Assembly (NCBI GenBank): GCA_039192165.1
Contig: JBCCXD010000001.1
Span: forward strand, 496,001 to 560,000
From: Dinoroseobacter sp039192165
GTDB lineage: Bacteria; Pseudomonadota; Alphaproteobacteria; Rhodobacterales; Rhodobacteraceae
Direction: 5' to 3'
Length of the DNA: 64,000 nucleotides
The position numbers were made by a program, and so were the translations under genes. Positions 16,669-24,829 of the stretch are shown one piece after another; position 1 is the stretch's first letter; each line of letters opens with the position of its first letter. A model generated the notes under the pieces. The model was not told the origin of the DNA, ran no database searches, and was given only the letters and a program-made list of their open reading frames with translations.

Positions 16669-18009
16669 TCACGTCAGGTAGTTTGCCCGACTCAGACCGT
16701 ATTTCGCCATTTTCTCGTTCAGGGTGCGCCGCGGCAGGCAGAGTTCGTCCATGACAGCCGAAATCGAGCCTTTGTGGCGGCGCATTGTATTATCGATCAG
16801 CATACGCTCGAAGGCTTCCACGTATTCCTTCAACGGCTTGCCTTCGGTCGTAACCGCTGGCCCCAGTTCCGCGCCAACCTCTGCGTTGTCGGCCATCAGC
16901 AGGGACGAGATCGACCCGGACCCACGGCGCGACTGTAACACTGCGCGCTCGGCGAGATTAATCAATTGCCGCACATTTCCCGGCCAAGGCGCCTGCAGGA
17001 GTTGCGCGGCCTCCTGTGCTGCAACCTGAGGCGCGTCGCAACCATACTCCTCACAGAAGTCTTCAGCATACTGGGTAAACAGGGTCAGGATATCTTCGCC
17101 GCGCTGGCGCAAGGGCGGTAGCGTGATGCGAAGGGCGGCAAGACGATAGAAAAGGTCCGGGCGCATGCAGTCTTCTATCGTGCGTCCGTCCGGTGCCAGG
17201 TTGGAGACGGCAATAATCCGCGTCTCCAGACCGGCTGCATTGTCATTCATCAGAGCCAGAAGCCTGGTCTGAGCGTCTGCAGGCATCGACTCGATATCTT
17301 CCAGACACAGAGTGCCGCCGCGCGCCTGCTCCACCAGAGGCAAGGGCATCCCCTCCTCAACAGGGCCGAAAAGACGCGCAGAGAGATCATCGCCTGTTGC
17401 ACAACTTTGGATGATGAAAGCCTTACCCGCACGAGGGCCGACCGCGTGGAGCGCATGCGCAACCAAGGTCTTTCCGGTCCCGGTCTCTCCATCGATCAGA
17501 ACATGTCCATCTGCCTGTCCCAAATCGAGAATATCCTCCCGCAGGCGTTGCATCGCAGGGGAGGCGCCAATGAGCTTTTTCATCAAAGTGGTGCCGTCAC
17601 CAAGCTCGCGGCGCAGGGCACGGTTTTCGAGAGTCAGCCGGCGCGCATCAGCCGCTTTTTTGGCCAGTTGGGTCATGCGGTCGGGATTGAAAGGCTTCTC
17701 CAGAAAGTCGAACGCCCCGATGCGCATCGCCTCCACCGCCATCGGCACGTCCCCATGCCCGGTAATCATGATTACCGGCAGCGCACTGTCAGCCCCCATC
17801 AGCTTTTTCAGAAAGGCCATTCCGTCCATGCCCGGCATACGTATATCGGAAAGAACTATGCCGGGATAACCGGAATCGAGCGCTTTCAGAGCATCCTCAG
17901 CGCTCGCGAACGTTTCGGTGTCGAACCCCGAAAGGGCCAGCCATTGGCTGATCGACTGCCGCATGTCCTGCTCATCGTCTACAATCGCAATTTTCATGGC
18001 CTTGGGCAT
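16669..18009 (-). CDS. dctD: DctD-like response regulator lacking the GAFTGA loop
   Basis: A 446-residue NtrC-class regulator: receiver domain (about 5-120, phospho-acceptor Asp in IVLSDIRMPG), AAA+ domain (about 145-375) and a Fis-type helix-turn-helix at the end (GSISAVMDELCLPRRTLNEKM). Walker A is GETGTGKT. Where relatives have the sigma-54-contacting GAFTGA loop, this protein runs from SARLFGPVEEG directly to MPLPLVEQARGGTL, so the loop is deleted. Walker B is altered to LCLEDI instead of FLDEI. It lies 29 bases after dctB, its probable kinase, and has a good ribosome site. It would be called a C4-dicarboxylate transport regulator, but no dct transporter genes are nearby. The missing loop suggests that it does not activate sigma-54 polymerase. 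Confidence 0.85.
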   Translation of the reverse strand: MPKAMKIAIVDDEQDMRQSISQWLALSGFDTETFASAEDALKALDSGYPGIVLSDIRMPGMDGMAFLKKLMGADSALPVIMITGHGDVPMAVEAMRIGAFDFLEKPFNPDRMTQLAKKAADARRLTLENRALRRELGDGTTLMKKLIGASPAMQRLREDILDLGQADGHVLIDGETGTGKTLVAHALHAVGPRAGKAFIIQSCATGDDLSARLFGPVEEGMPLPLVEQARGGTLCLEDIESMPADAQTRLLALMNDNAAGLETRIIAVSNLAPDGRTIEDCMRPDLFYRLAALRITLPPLRQRGEDILTLFTQYAEDFCEEYGCDAPQVAAQEAAQLLQAPWPGNVRQLINLAERAVLQSRRGSGSISSLLMADNAEVGAELGPAVTTEGKPLKEYVEAFERMLIDNTMRRHKGSISAVMDELCLPRRTLNEKMAKYGLSRANYLT

Positions 18010-18038
18010 TGCCCGGCTCCCTTCCCAACTTCTTGGAG

Positions 18039-19796
18039 CTATTCTGCCGCCTTGGGCTGCGCCGTCCAGAGGGGCAGCCGCATCTCGAATGTCGCGCCAC
18101 CCTGTGCGCGGTTTCTTGCCACAAGGCGTCCCCCGTGGTCGGTCACGATACCAGAGGAGATGGCAAGCCCCAAGCCGACACCATCTCCGGGCTGTTTGGT
18201 CGTGTAGAACGGCTCAAAGAGCTGCTCGAAGTCCTCGATGCCGGGCCCATTGTCGCGCACGGCCAGCTTTGCGGCTTCGCCAGAACTCAAGTCGATCTCG
18301 ACAATGGGCTGATCTGCGCCGCCGGAAGCATCCATCGCATTGCGCAGCAGGTTAATGATAACCTGTTCCAGCCTGATCCGGTCTCCCATCACCAAAACAG
18401 CTTCCTTAGGTGTGTTTCTTTCAATTTTTACATGGCCTTGCTTGAGCTGCGGCTCCATAATAGCCAAGGCGGATGACAACGCCTCACGAAGATCAACCGG
18501 CTGAAAGGCGTCTTCGCCCTTGCGCGCGAAAGACTTTAACTGTCGGGTGATCTTTCCCATCCGATCAATAAGATCGTCGATGCGAGAGAAGGAACTGAGG
18601 GATTCATCCACACGCTTGCGCTGCATCAAGAGCCGCGCACCGGCCAGATATGTCTTCATCGCCGCGAGCGGCTGATTGAGCTCGTGGCTCACGGCCGCAG
18701 ACATCTCTCCCAAAGCGGCGAGTTTCTGTGATTGGGCAAGCGTTTGCTCAGCCTGTTCCAGTGTCCGCTCCACCCGTTCACGCTCGGCGATTTCCTGCTG
18801 CAGACGCTCGTTGAGAAGGCGAAGTTCTGCCGACTCGCGCTGGAAGAGCTGCGAGGTCGACACTGCCCTCCGGCTCAGCGCGTAAAAACCCAGTGCGATC
18901 AGAATCGCAAAGACCATAATCTCAAGCGCCAGCACGGCGTTTACACGCTCGCGCACCGACGAATACGTCACAAACGACGTCAGCCGCCAGCCCCGGAAGG
19001 GCACGAGGGTTTCGAGCTGCAGCACCGCCTCGCCAAGCAAGTATGTTTCGGGCCCTCGGCTGGTCCAGTCGCCTGTGGCCTGAAGAGCCCGCGCGATCGC
19101 AGAAGGCGGAGATTGCGCATCCAATGCCTCCTCTCCCGTACGTCCGCGCCAGCGTGGTTCAGTGGAAACAATTACGCGTCCGGTGCTGTCGGTCACCATA
19201 ATTGCATCCGACCCACCGGACCAACGTTGCTCAAGCTTTCGCAGGTCGACTTCCACGACCATCACGCCCAAAACGCGCTGGTCGTCCTTAATTAGCCTTG
19301 AAAAAGCAAAGCCAAACGCGCCGCTCTCATTCTCCGAGATGGTAAAAACGGTCCCGTTCGAGCGTAATGCTTCCACAAAATAGGGCATGTTGCGGTGTTG
19401 GGTTCCAAGCTGGGTCCGGTCGGTCGCAGCCACGGTGCGCCCGCTTTCATCCAGAAGTTCCAACGACGCCGCGCCGATTTCTTCGCGCAGACTGATAAGG
19501 CGCTGGGACGTGGCAGCATAGTCCCGCTGGTTCAGCGCATTTACAATCACCGGGTCACGCGACAGTAGAAGCGGCACCACCGAGTTTCGCTGCAGCTCTG
19601 AAACGATTGAGTTCGAGTACAGCGCAAGACGCAGTTCGGCCCGCGACCGGGTGGTTTCCGTGAACCGGTCGGTCAGCCAAAGATTTGTGAAATACACAAC
19701 AGCGATTGCCATCAGAACCAGAACCGCAGCCAGTATACGGGCCACGACAGTGGCCCGGGACAGCGCGCGCAAAGGGTCCATGCGGGAAACGACCAT
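18039..19796 (-). CDS. dctB: DctB-like sensor histidine kinase
   Basis: About 585 residues. Two membrane helices, about residues 20-40 and 290-310, enclose a periplasmic double-Cache-like sensor domain. A coiled-coil linker (LNERLQQEIAERERVERTLEQAEQ) leads to the kinase core: H-box SHELNQPLAAMK, N-box VIINLLRNAMDAS, G1 box VRDNGPGIED and G2 box GDGVGLGLAISSGIV. This matches DctB, which senses C4-dicarboxylates and phosphorylates DctD. The start is unsure: the longest frame begins with GTG at 19829 without a ribosome site, so the ATG at 19796 is preferred. It forms an operon with the downstream regulator. Confidence 0.87.
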   Translation of the reverse strand: MVVSRMDPLRALSRATVVARILAAVLVLMAIAVVYFTNLWLTDRFTETTRSRAELRLALYSNSIVSELQRNSVVPLLLSRDPVIVNALNQRDYAATSQRLISLREEIGAASLELLDESGRTVAATDRTQLGTQHRNMPYFVEALRSNGTVFTISENESGAFGFAFSRLIKDDQRVLGVMVVEVDLRKLEQRWSGGSDAIMVTDSTGRVIVSTEPRWRGRTGEEALDAQSPPSAIARALQATGDWTSRGPETYLLGEAVLQLETLVPFRGWRLTSFVTYSSVRERVNAVLALEIMVFAILIALGFYALSRRAVSTSQLFQRESAELRLLNERLQQEIAERERVERTLEQAEQTLAQSQKLAALGEMSAAVSHELNQPLAAMKTYLAGARLLMQRKRVDESLSSFSRIDDLIDRMGKITRQLKSFARKGEDAFQPVDLREALSSALAIMEPQLKQGHVKIERNTPKEAVLVMGDRIRLEQVIINLLRNAMDASGGADQPIVEIDLSSGEAAKLAVRDNGPGIEDFEQLFEPFYTTKQPGDGVGLGLAISSGIVTDHGGRLVARNRAQGGATFEMRLPLWTAQPKAAE

Positions 19797-19868
19797 GACC
19801 TGAGAATACGTCTTTGACGGATCTGTCACAAGCAGCCGGGAAAGGCCCGGGCCTCACAAACGGATGGG

Positions 19869-20540
19869 TCAGGCCGGGATCAACGCCTCCAGCAAACCGG
19901 CGAAGAGTTTTTGACCATCCGAGCCGCCATGCGCGGTTTCGAACGCGCGCTCCGGATGCGGCATCATGCCTAAAACGCGCCGGTTTTCCGAAAGGATCCC
20001 CGCGATATCCCGATCAGAGCCGTTCGGGTTGTCGAGGTATCGGAACGCAACACGATCCTCGGCCTCCAGCCGGTCGAGCGTCGACGTCTCAGCGCGGTAA
20101 TTTCCGTCGTGATGCGCAATCGGCACCGTGATCTCCTCGCCCGCGTCGTAGTGGGCCGTAAAAAGGCTGTCAGCAGTCTCAACGCGCAAGCCCGACGGCT
20201 TACATGCAAACTTCAGCGAGGCATTGCGCATCAGAACGCCCGGCAACAGCCCGGTTTCACACAGAACCTGAAACCCGTTGCAGATGCCCAAAACGGGACC
20301 GCCCTTCTCGGCAAATGCTTTCACTTCGTTCGCAATTGGCGATTGCGCCGCAATCGCACCGCAACGGAGATAGTCCCCGAACGAGAAACCGCCCGGTACA
20401 CCGACAATATCGATCGCTGCGGGCAAGGACGTGTCCTTGTGCCAGACCATAACAGGGTCGACGCCCGAAGACTTACGAAATGCCTCGGCCAGGTCCCGGT
20501 CGCAATTCGACCCGGGAAAGACGATCACGGCGGCTTTCAT
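19869..20540 (-). CDS. purQ: Phosphoribosylformylglycinamidine synthase subunit PurQ
   Basis: A 223-residue class-I glutamine amidotransferase, the glutaminase subunit of the PurLQS complex in de novo purine synthesis. The nucleophile Cys is in VLGICNGFQVLCE, the catalytic His/Glu in MMPHPERAFE, and the oxyanion region in VPGGFSFGDYLRCGAIA. The start has GAGGGAG upstream. In most relatives purQ directly follows purS; here an alcohol-dehydrogenase gene lies between them (stop 13 bases upstream of purQ). Confidence 0.95.
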   Translation of the reverse strand: MKAAVIVFPGSNCDRDLAEAFRKSSGVDPVMVWHKDTSLPAAIDIVGVPGGFSFGDYLRCGAIAAQSPIANEVKAFAEKGGPVLGICNGFQVLCETGLLPGVLMRNASLKFACKPSGLRVETADSLFTAHYDAGEEITVPIAHHDGNYRAETSTLDRLEAEDRVAFRYLDNPNGSDRDIAGILSENRRVLGMMPHPERAFETAHGGSDGQKLFAGLLEALIPA

Positions 20541-20553
20541 GGTTGCGGCTCCC

Positions 20554-21591
20554 TCAGTTTAAAAAGTCTGTGATGACCGCCACGCCCGGTGGTGTCGGTC
20601 CGTTGAACGCGCGCAGTTCCGCGGATGTACCCGACAAACCGATCTCCCGGGCAATAAGTGGAGACATATCCACACGCCCGGCTTCGATCAGCGACAGAAG
20701 CGACGGGTAGCGCCAGGACGGCATCCCGCGGGTCCCGTAGACTGCCAGATTTCCCTGATAGATGGCAGACATATTTATTTCCATCCGCGCGGTGTGGCCA
20801 ATCGGCATACCGACCTGAACGTGTCGCCCGAGCGGTCGCAGGCATTCGAGAGACGCGTTGACCGTTTCCGGGATGCCCAGCGCTTCGATGGCAATATGCG
20901 CCCCTCCACCGGTCAGCTCCTTGATCTTCGCCGCGACATCGCCGTCGCGCGCATTCAGCGCAATCTCCGCGCCGTGTTCGGCCGCGTGGGTCAGCTTTTC
21001 GTCGACCACATCGACAGCGATCACCCGGGCGCCAAGTGCATGTGCAAGGATCACCGAACTCAGACCGATCCCACCCGTTCCATGCACGGCAACCCATTCT
21101 GCCGCCTGCACCGAGGCGCGTCCGGTCAGCGCGTGCCAGGCGGTCGTCACACGACAGCCAAGCCCGGCCGCAACGGTCGGAGAGAGCTGGTCCGGAAGCA
21201 GGGACAGGTTATGGTCAAACGGCACCGCAACGTATTCGGCAAAGGCCCCGGGTTCGATGAAACCCGGAAGTCGCTGGTTCGGGCAGGTATTTTGGGCCCC
21301 AGACTGGCAGGATGGGCATGTTCCGCAGGCCAGAATGAAAGGCGCCACGACCACATCACCCACCTTGTGGGTCGCGCGTGGACCGGCCTCAACCACTTCA
21401 CCGCAATACTCATGCCCGCCGATCTGCCCGGGTTTTACACGGGGATGCTCCCCTACCCAACCATGCCAGTCAGAGCGGCACACGCCGCACGCCAGCACTT
21501 TCAACACAACCCCATCTTCGGGACATACAGGATCTGGCACCTCTTCAAGACTGAGATCCGCATTGTACTCCTGAAGTACGGCAGCGCGCAT
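20554..21591 (-). CDS. Zinc-dependent alcohol dehydrogenase (MDR family)
   Basis: A 345-residue medium-chain dehydrogenase. Catalytic zinc ligands are in ACGVCRSDWHGW and GGHEYCGEV, structural zinc cysteines in CGTCPSCQSGAQNTC, and the NAD(P)-binding site in VHGTGGIGLSSVILAHALGARVIAVD. The start at 21591 overlaps the purS stop by one base (TGATG), a strong sign of translational coupling; a longer frame would run into purS. The substrate is unknown. Its place between purS and purQ is unusual and suggests either a late insertion or a use of the purine operon's promoter. Confidence 0.9.
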   Translation of the reverse strand: MRAAVLQEYNADLSLEEVPDPVCPEDGVVLKVLACGVCRSDWHGWVGEHPRVKPGQIGGHEYCGEVVEAGPRATHKVGDVVVAPFILACGTCPSCQSGAQNTCPNQRLPGFIEPGAFAEYVAVPFDHNLSLLPDQLSPTVAAGLGCRVTTAWHALTGRASVQAAEWVAVHGTGGIGLSSVILAHALGARVIAVDVVDEKLTHAAEHGAEIALNARDGDVAAKIKELTGGGAHIAIEALGIPETVNASLECLRPLGRHVQVGMPIGHTARMEINMSAIYQGNLAVYGTRGMPSWRYPSLLSLIEAGRVDMSPLIAREIGLSGTSAELRAFNGPTPPGVAVITDFLN

Positions 21592-21821
21592 CAGAGCATC
21601 TCCACGCGATAGCTTTCGATAACGGTATTTGCGAGCAGTTTCTCGCACATCTCCGTCACTGTCGCTTCCGTCGTACCATCGGCGAGATCCAGTTCAAGAA
21701 CCTTGCCCTGACGAACACCCTGCACCCCCTCAAACCCCAGTGTTCCGAGCGCGTGTTTAACAGCCTCGCCCTGCGGATCCAGAACACCGTTTTTCAACAT
21801 CACATGAACACGGGCTTTCAT
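21591..21821 (-). CDS. purS: Phosphoribosylformylglycinamidine synthase subunit PurS
   Basis: A 76-residue PurS protein that bridges PurL and PurQ. The family pattern is complete: VMLKNGVLDPQGEAV at the start, LGFEGVQGVRQGK in the middle and CEKLLANTVIESY at the end. A GAGGAGCC ribosome site precedes the ATG. It is followed without a gap by the alcohol-dehydrogenase gene rather than by purQ. Confidence 0.95.
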   Translation of the reverse strand: MKARVHVMLKNGVLDPQGEAVKHALGTLGFEGVQGVRQGKVLELDLADGTTEATVTEMCEKLLANTVIESYRVEML

Positions 21822-21832
21822 CGGGTGGCTCC

Positions 21833-22186
21833 TCAGATCATTGGTTTGGGGGCGGCTGTTGCCGGATCGCCGGTGTTCGGCTCGCCTGTCGGTTCAATCA
21901 GCAGCACATGGGCTTCCTGCACAGCGCGCGGACGGTGGATGACGCCTTTGGGCACAACGCAAATGTCGCCAGGCTGCAGGACGTCAGACTCTGCGCCCTC
22001 GTATTCCATCAAGACCTCGCCAGCCAGCACAAGGAAGAAATCGTCGGTATCTTCATGCAGGTGAAATGGAAACTCCCCTTGAAACTTCACCACCATCACA
22101 TCGTTGTTGTTGTAACGAGCAACAACCTTTGGGTCCCAATGGGTGTCAAAAAGCGCCAGTTTCTCGGAAAGTCTGACCTTAGGCAT
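21833..22186 (-). CDS. Cupin-domain protein
   Basis: A 117-residue single-domain cupin. Metal-binding motif 1 is FPFHLHEDTDDFFLVLAGE (two His and a Glu), and the second motif lies around DICVVPKGVIHRPRA with its His. Small cupins of this kind bind a metal and act as isomerases, dioxygenases or ligand sensors; no specific reaction can be assigned. It lies 9 bases after purC and 11 before purS, so it is co-expressed with purine synthesis genes. Confidence 0.85.
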   Translation of the reverse strand: MPKVRLSEKLALFDTHWDPKVVARYNNNDVMVVKFQGEFPFHLHEDTDDFFLVLAGEVLMEYEGAESDVLQPGDICVVPKGVIHRPRAVQEAHVLLIEPTGEPNTGDPATAAPKPMI

Positions 22187-22195
22187 AGGGCGATC

Positions 22196-22957
22196 TCAGT
22201 TGATCAGTGTGGGCTTCGTCATTGGGGTCGCCGACTGAGGAAGCACTCCCAGCCGCCGGGCTACCTCTGTATAGGCATCAGCAAGATTGCCAAGATCGCG
22301 ACGGAAGACATCTTTATCCAGCTTCTGTCCTGTTTTCACATCCCAAAGGCGGCAACTGTCCGGACTAATCTCATCCGCGACCACAAGGCGCTGGTAGTCA
22401 CCTTCGAAGATCCGCCCAACTTCAATTTTGAAGTCAACAAGCTGGATGCCCACCGACAGCATGCACCCTGACATGAAGTCATTGACCCGCAGTGCCAGCG
22501 CGATCATGTCGTCGAGATCCTGCTGCGTTGCCCATTGGAAGGCGATGATATGCTCTTCGGACACGATTGGGTCCCCCAGATCATCGTCCTTGAAATAAAA
22601 CTCGACAATCGGGCGCGGCATTGGGGTGCCTTCCTCGATCCCCAAACGCTTGGAAATGGAGCCCGCGGCAAGATTGCGGACCACAACTTCAAGCGGAATT
22701 ATCTCAACAGAACGAACGAGTTGCTCGCGCATATTGAGCCGGCGAATGAAATGCGTGGGAACGCCGATCGTGTTGAGACCGGTCATAAAGAACTCGCTGA
22801 GACGGTTGTTCAAAACGCCCTTGCCGTCGATGACCTCTTTCTTCTCGGCATTGAAAGCTGTGGCATCGTCTTTGAAGTATTGCACAAGGGTGCCCGGCTC
22901 GGGGCCTTCATAAAGAATCTTGGCCTTGCCTTCATAAATCTTTTTGCGCCGCGCCAT
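22196..22957 (-). CDS. purC: Phosphoribosylaminoimidazole-succinocarboxamide synthase
   Basis: A 253-residue SAICAR synthetase, which joins aspartate to CAIR with ATP. Family signatures are IYEGKAKILYEG at the N-terminus, VVVRNLAAGSISKR, and LVDFKIEVGR followed by VVADEISPDSCRLWD. The ATG at 22957 begins at the natural MARRKKIYEG terminus; the longer frame adds an unrelated basic leader. It is the first gene of the minus-strand pur run and diverges from the ATPase zeta gene across 172 bases. Confidence 0.95.
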   Translation of the reverse strand: MARRKKIYEGKAKILYEGPEPGTLVQYFKDDATAFNAEKKEVIDGKGVLNNRLSEFFMTGLNTIGVPTHFIRRLNMREQLVRSVEIIPLEVVVRNLAAGSISKRLGIEEGTPMPRPIVEFYFKDDDLGDPIVSEEHIIAFQWATQQDLDDMIALALRVNDFMSGCMLSVGIQLVDFKIEVGRIFEGDYQRLVVADEISPDSCRLWDVKTGQKLDKDVFRRDLGNLADAYTEVARRLGVLPQSATPMTKPTLIN

Positions 22958-23129
22958 CTTGGGGGGTCTCCGGACCACAAGGGCGCGGGGCCGCGCCCCT
23001 TTCAGGGTGCGACCGCTATAGGACAAGGTGTGCTATGCTGCAAGACGCCGCAAGCATCAGGTGCGGTCTTGCGGTGTTGTGCAGGCATCGTCATATGAAC
23101 ACCAACTATTCAGTGGCAGGGGACAAGAT

Positions 23130-23447
23130 ATGACCACGTTCGACGATCGGGAACACGCTTTTGAAGCCAAGTTCGCCCATGATGCGGAGATGCAATTCAA
23201 AGCAGACGCGCGGCGCAACAAGCTACTCGGCCTCTGGGCGGCGGAACTGATGGGAAAATCAGGCACCGAAGCTGATGATTATGCGCGCGAAGTCGTAAAA
23301 TCTGATTTCGAAGAGGCCGGCCACGAAGATGTCTACAGGAAGGTGTCGGGTGACCTCGGCGATCTGGCCGACGAAGCCACAATCCGGGCAAAAATGGCCA
23401 CGCTCCTGAAAGAGGCAAAAGCGCAGATTATGAGCGAAACCGACTAG
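23130..23447 (+). CDS. F1-ATPase inhibitor subunit zeta (DUF1476)
   Basis: A 105-residue DUF1476 protein. The N-terminus MTTFDDREHAFEAKFAHDAE closely follows the zeta subunit of Paracoccus denitrificans F1Fo-ATP synthase, whose N-terminal segment blocks ATP hydrolysis by F1. The rest is a compact helical bundle (FKADARRNKLLGLWAAELMG and further). The start at 23130 fits the family and has AGGGGA upstream; the longer frame does not. It is transcribed alone, divergent from purC. Confidence 0.9.
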   Translation: MTTFDDREHAFEAKFAHDAEMQFKADARRNKLLGLWAAELMGKSGTEADDYAREVVKSDFEEAGHEDVYRKVSGDLGDLADEATIRAKMATLLKEAKAQIMSETD

Positions 23448-23550
23448 AGGTCTCGCGACCGGGATGATGTGTCCCGCCAAAGATCGATGCGGCTGAAACT
23501 CAGGCTCCGGGGCCGGACGCGCCTCGGCTTTAACGGCGTAATGCGCGCAG

Positions 23551-23567
23551 CTCATGAAAATCATGAG
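23551..23567. promoter_or_regulatory. Inverted repeat upstream of bmtB, candidate operator
   Basis: CTCATGA and TCATGAG form a perfect 7-base inverted repeat around AAA, 102 bases before the bmtB start. The same stretch reads as three near-identical 9-base direct units (ATGAAAATC, ATGAGAATT, ATGAAATTG at 23553-23579). Such symmetry suggests a dimeric repressor site, but I cannot name the protein. Confidence 0.5.
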
Positions 23568-23598
23568 AATTATGAAATTGCTTAAAGTTTGGCCGGCT

Positions 23599-23650
23599 GG
23601 CAAAAGCGCCATAACACGTTTCCCGTCCTGAGCCCAGGGCGGGCTTTGCC
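23599..23650 (+). promoter_or_regulatory. Structured 5' leader of bmtB
   Basis: CCCGTCCTG (23622-23630) pairs with CAGGGCGGG (23635-23643), a 9-base-pair stem with one G-U pair and an AGCC loop. GGCAAA (23599-23604) can pair with TTTGCC (23645-23650) to enclose it. The ribosome site GAAGGA follows within 10 bases, so the fold could affect initiation. It does not match any riboswitch consensus that I can recall with confidence. Confidence 0.4.
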
Positions 23651-23669
23651 GTTTCGAAGGATGCACGAC

Positions 23670-24707
23670 ATGACTTCCCCTGCCCCTGGCTCCGATACGC
23701 TCTCCAAGCTGCTTGCGGAGAAAGGCGTGCTTCTGACCGATGGGGCCACTGGTACAACGCTTTTCAACATGGGGTTGTCGTCCGGTGACGCCCCCGAGTT
23801 GTGGAACACCGATCATCCGGACCGGATTGAGGCGCTCTACCAAGGTGCAGTCGACGCAGGTTCAGACCTGTTTCTGACGAACTCTTTTGGCGGAAACGCC
23901 GCTCGGCTCAAACTCCATGACGCGCAAGATCAGGTGACCACGCTCAATCGGGCCGCAGCGGAGATCGGGCGGAATGTGGCCGACAAAGCCGAGCGGAAAG
24001 TGGTGGTTGCCGGCTCGATGGGACCCACAGGCGAGATTATGGCTCCGATGGGCCCCCTCACGCACGAGCTGGCGGTAGAGATGTTCCACGAACAGGCGGA
24101 AGGCCTGAAAGCGGGCGGCGCTGATGTGCTTTGGGTCGAGACCATTTCGGCGCCCGAAGAGTATGCAGCCGCCGCAGAAGCGGCCGAGCGCGCCGACATG
24201 CCATGGGCCGGAACGATGAGTTTCGACACCGCCGGGCGCACGATGATGGGGGTGACCTCCGCTGACATGGTCCGGAATGTAGAAAAGCTCTCGCATCCCC
24301 CTGTGGCATTCGGCGCAAATTGCGGTGTCGGCGCGTCAGATTTGCTGCGTACGGTTCTTGGTTTTACCGCATCCGGCCCCGAACGCCCTGTGATCGCTAA
24401 GGGCAACGCGGGCATCCCTAAATATGTCGACGGCCACATCCATTATGACGGCACACCGGAGCTGATGGCAGAGTATGCCGTGCTGGCAAAAGCTTCTGGT
24501 GCATCGATCATCGGTGGCTGCTGCGGAACAACGTTCGAGCACCTCCGCCACATGCGCGCGGCTCTTGACGAAACACCGGCGCGGGATCGTCCCTCGCTGG
24601 ACGAGATTGCCACCAAGATTGGTGGGTTTTCGTCTGCCGATGACGGAACCGGCGAGGGTGGACCCACCCGCACGCGTGCACGCGCGGGCCGCAGACGCCG
24701 CGCGTGA
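23670..24707 (+). CDS. bmtB: Homocysteine S-methyltransferase BmtB (split methionine synthase module)
   Basis: A 345-residue homocysteine S-methyltransferase barrel. It opens with LLTDGATGTTLFNMG; zinc-binding cysteines are in GANCGVGASD and IIGGCCGTTFEH. The family includes betaine-homocysteine methyltransferase and the first module of MetH. With the corrinoid gene downstream it forms a split cobalamin-dependent methionine synthase, as described in Roseobacter relatives; betaine as methyl donor is the other possibility. ATG 23670 is chosen because GAAGGA lies 8 bases before it; the ATG at 23661 is too close to that site. The protein ends in an arginine-rich tail (ARAGRRRRA). Confidence 0.87.
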   Translation: MTSPAPGSDTLSKLLAEKGVLLTDGATGTTLFNMGLSSGDAPELWNTDHPDRIEALYQGAVDAGSDLFLTNSFGGNAARLKLHDAQDQVTTLNRAAAEIGRNVADKAERKVVVAGSMGPTGEIMAPMGPLTHELAVEMFHEQAEGLKAGGADVLWVETISAPEEYAAAAEAAERADMPWAGTMSFDTAGRTMMGVTSADMVRNVEKLSHPPVAFGANCGVGASDLLRTVLGFTASGPERPVIAKGNAGIPKYVDGHIHYDGTPELMAEYAVLAKASGASIIGGCCGTTFEHLRHMRAALDETPARDRPSLDEIATKIGGFSSADDGTGEGGPTRTRARAGRRRRA

Positions 24708-24829
24708 CCCAATCAAACCGGGGCGCGAAGTCGAAAAACTCGCGCGCCATGTCGCAAACCGCCCCTATAGTGCGGACTTTTTCCGGGCACTCTGAAAACA
24801 ACGCCCGCGATTGAGCCAAAAGGTGAGTT

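Noticed and set aside
23447..23669. SAM-II or SAM/SAH riboswitch upstream of bmtB
   Set aside because: The consensus cores I know are absent; only two short blocks recall the SAH class, so it is kept as a hypothesis, not a feature.
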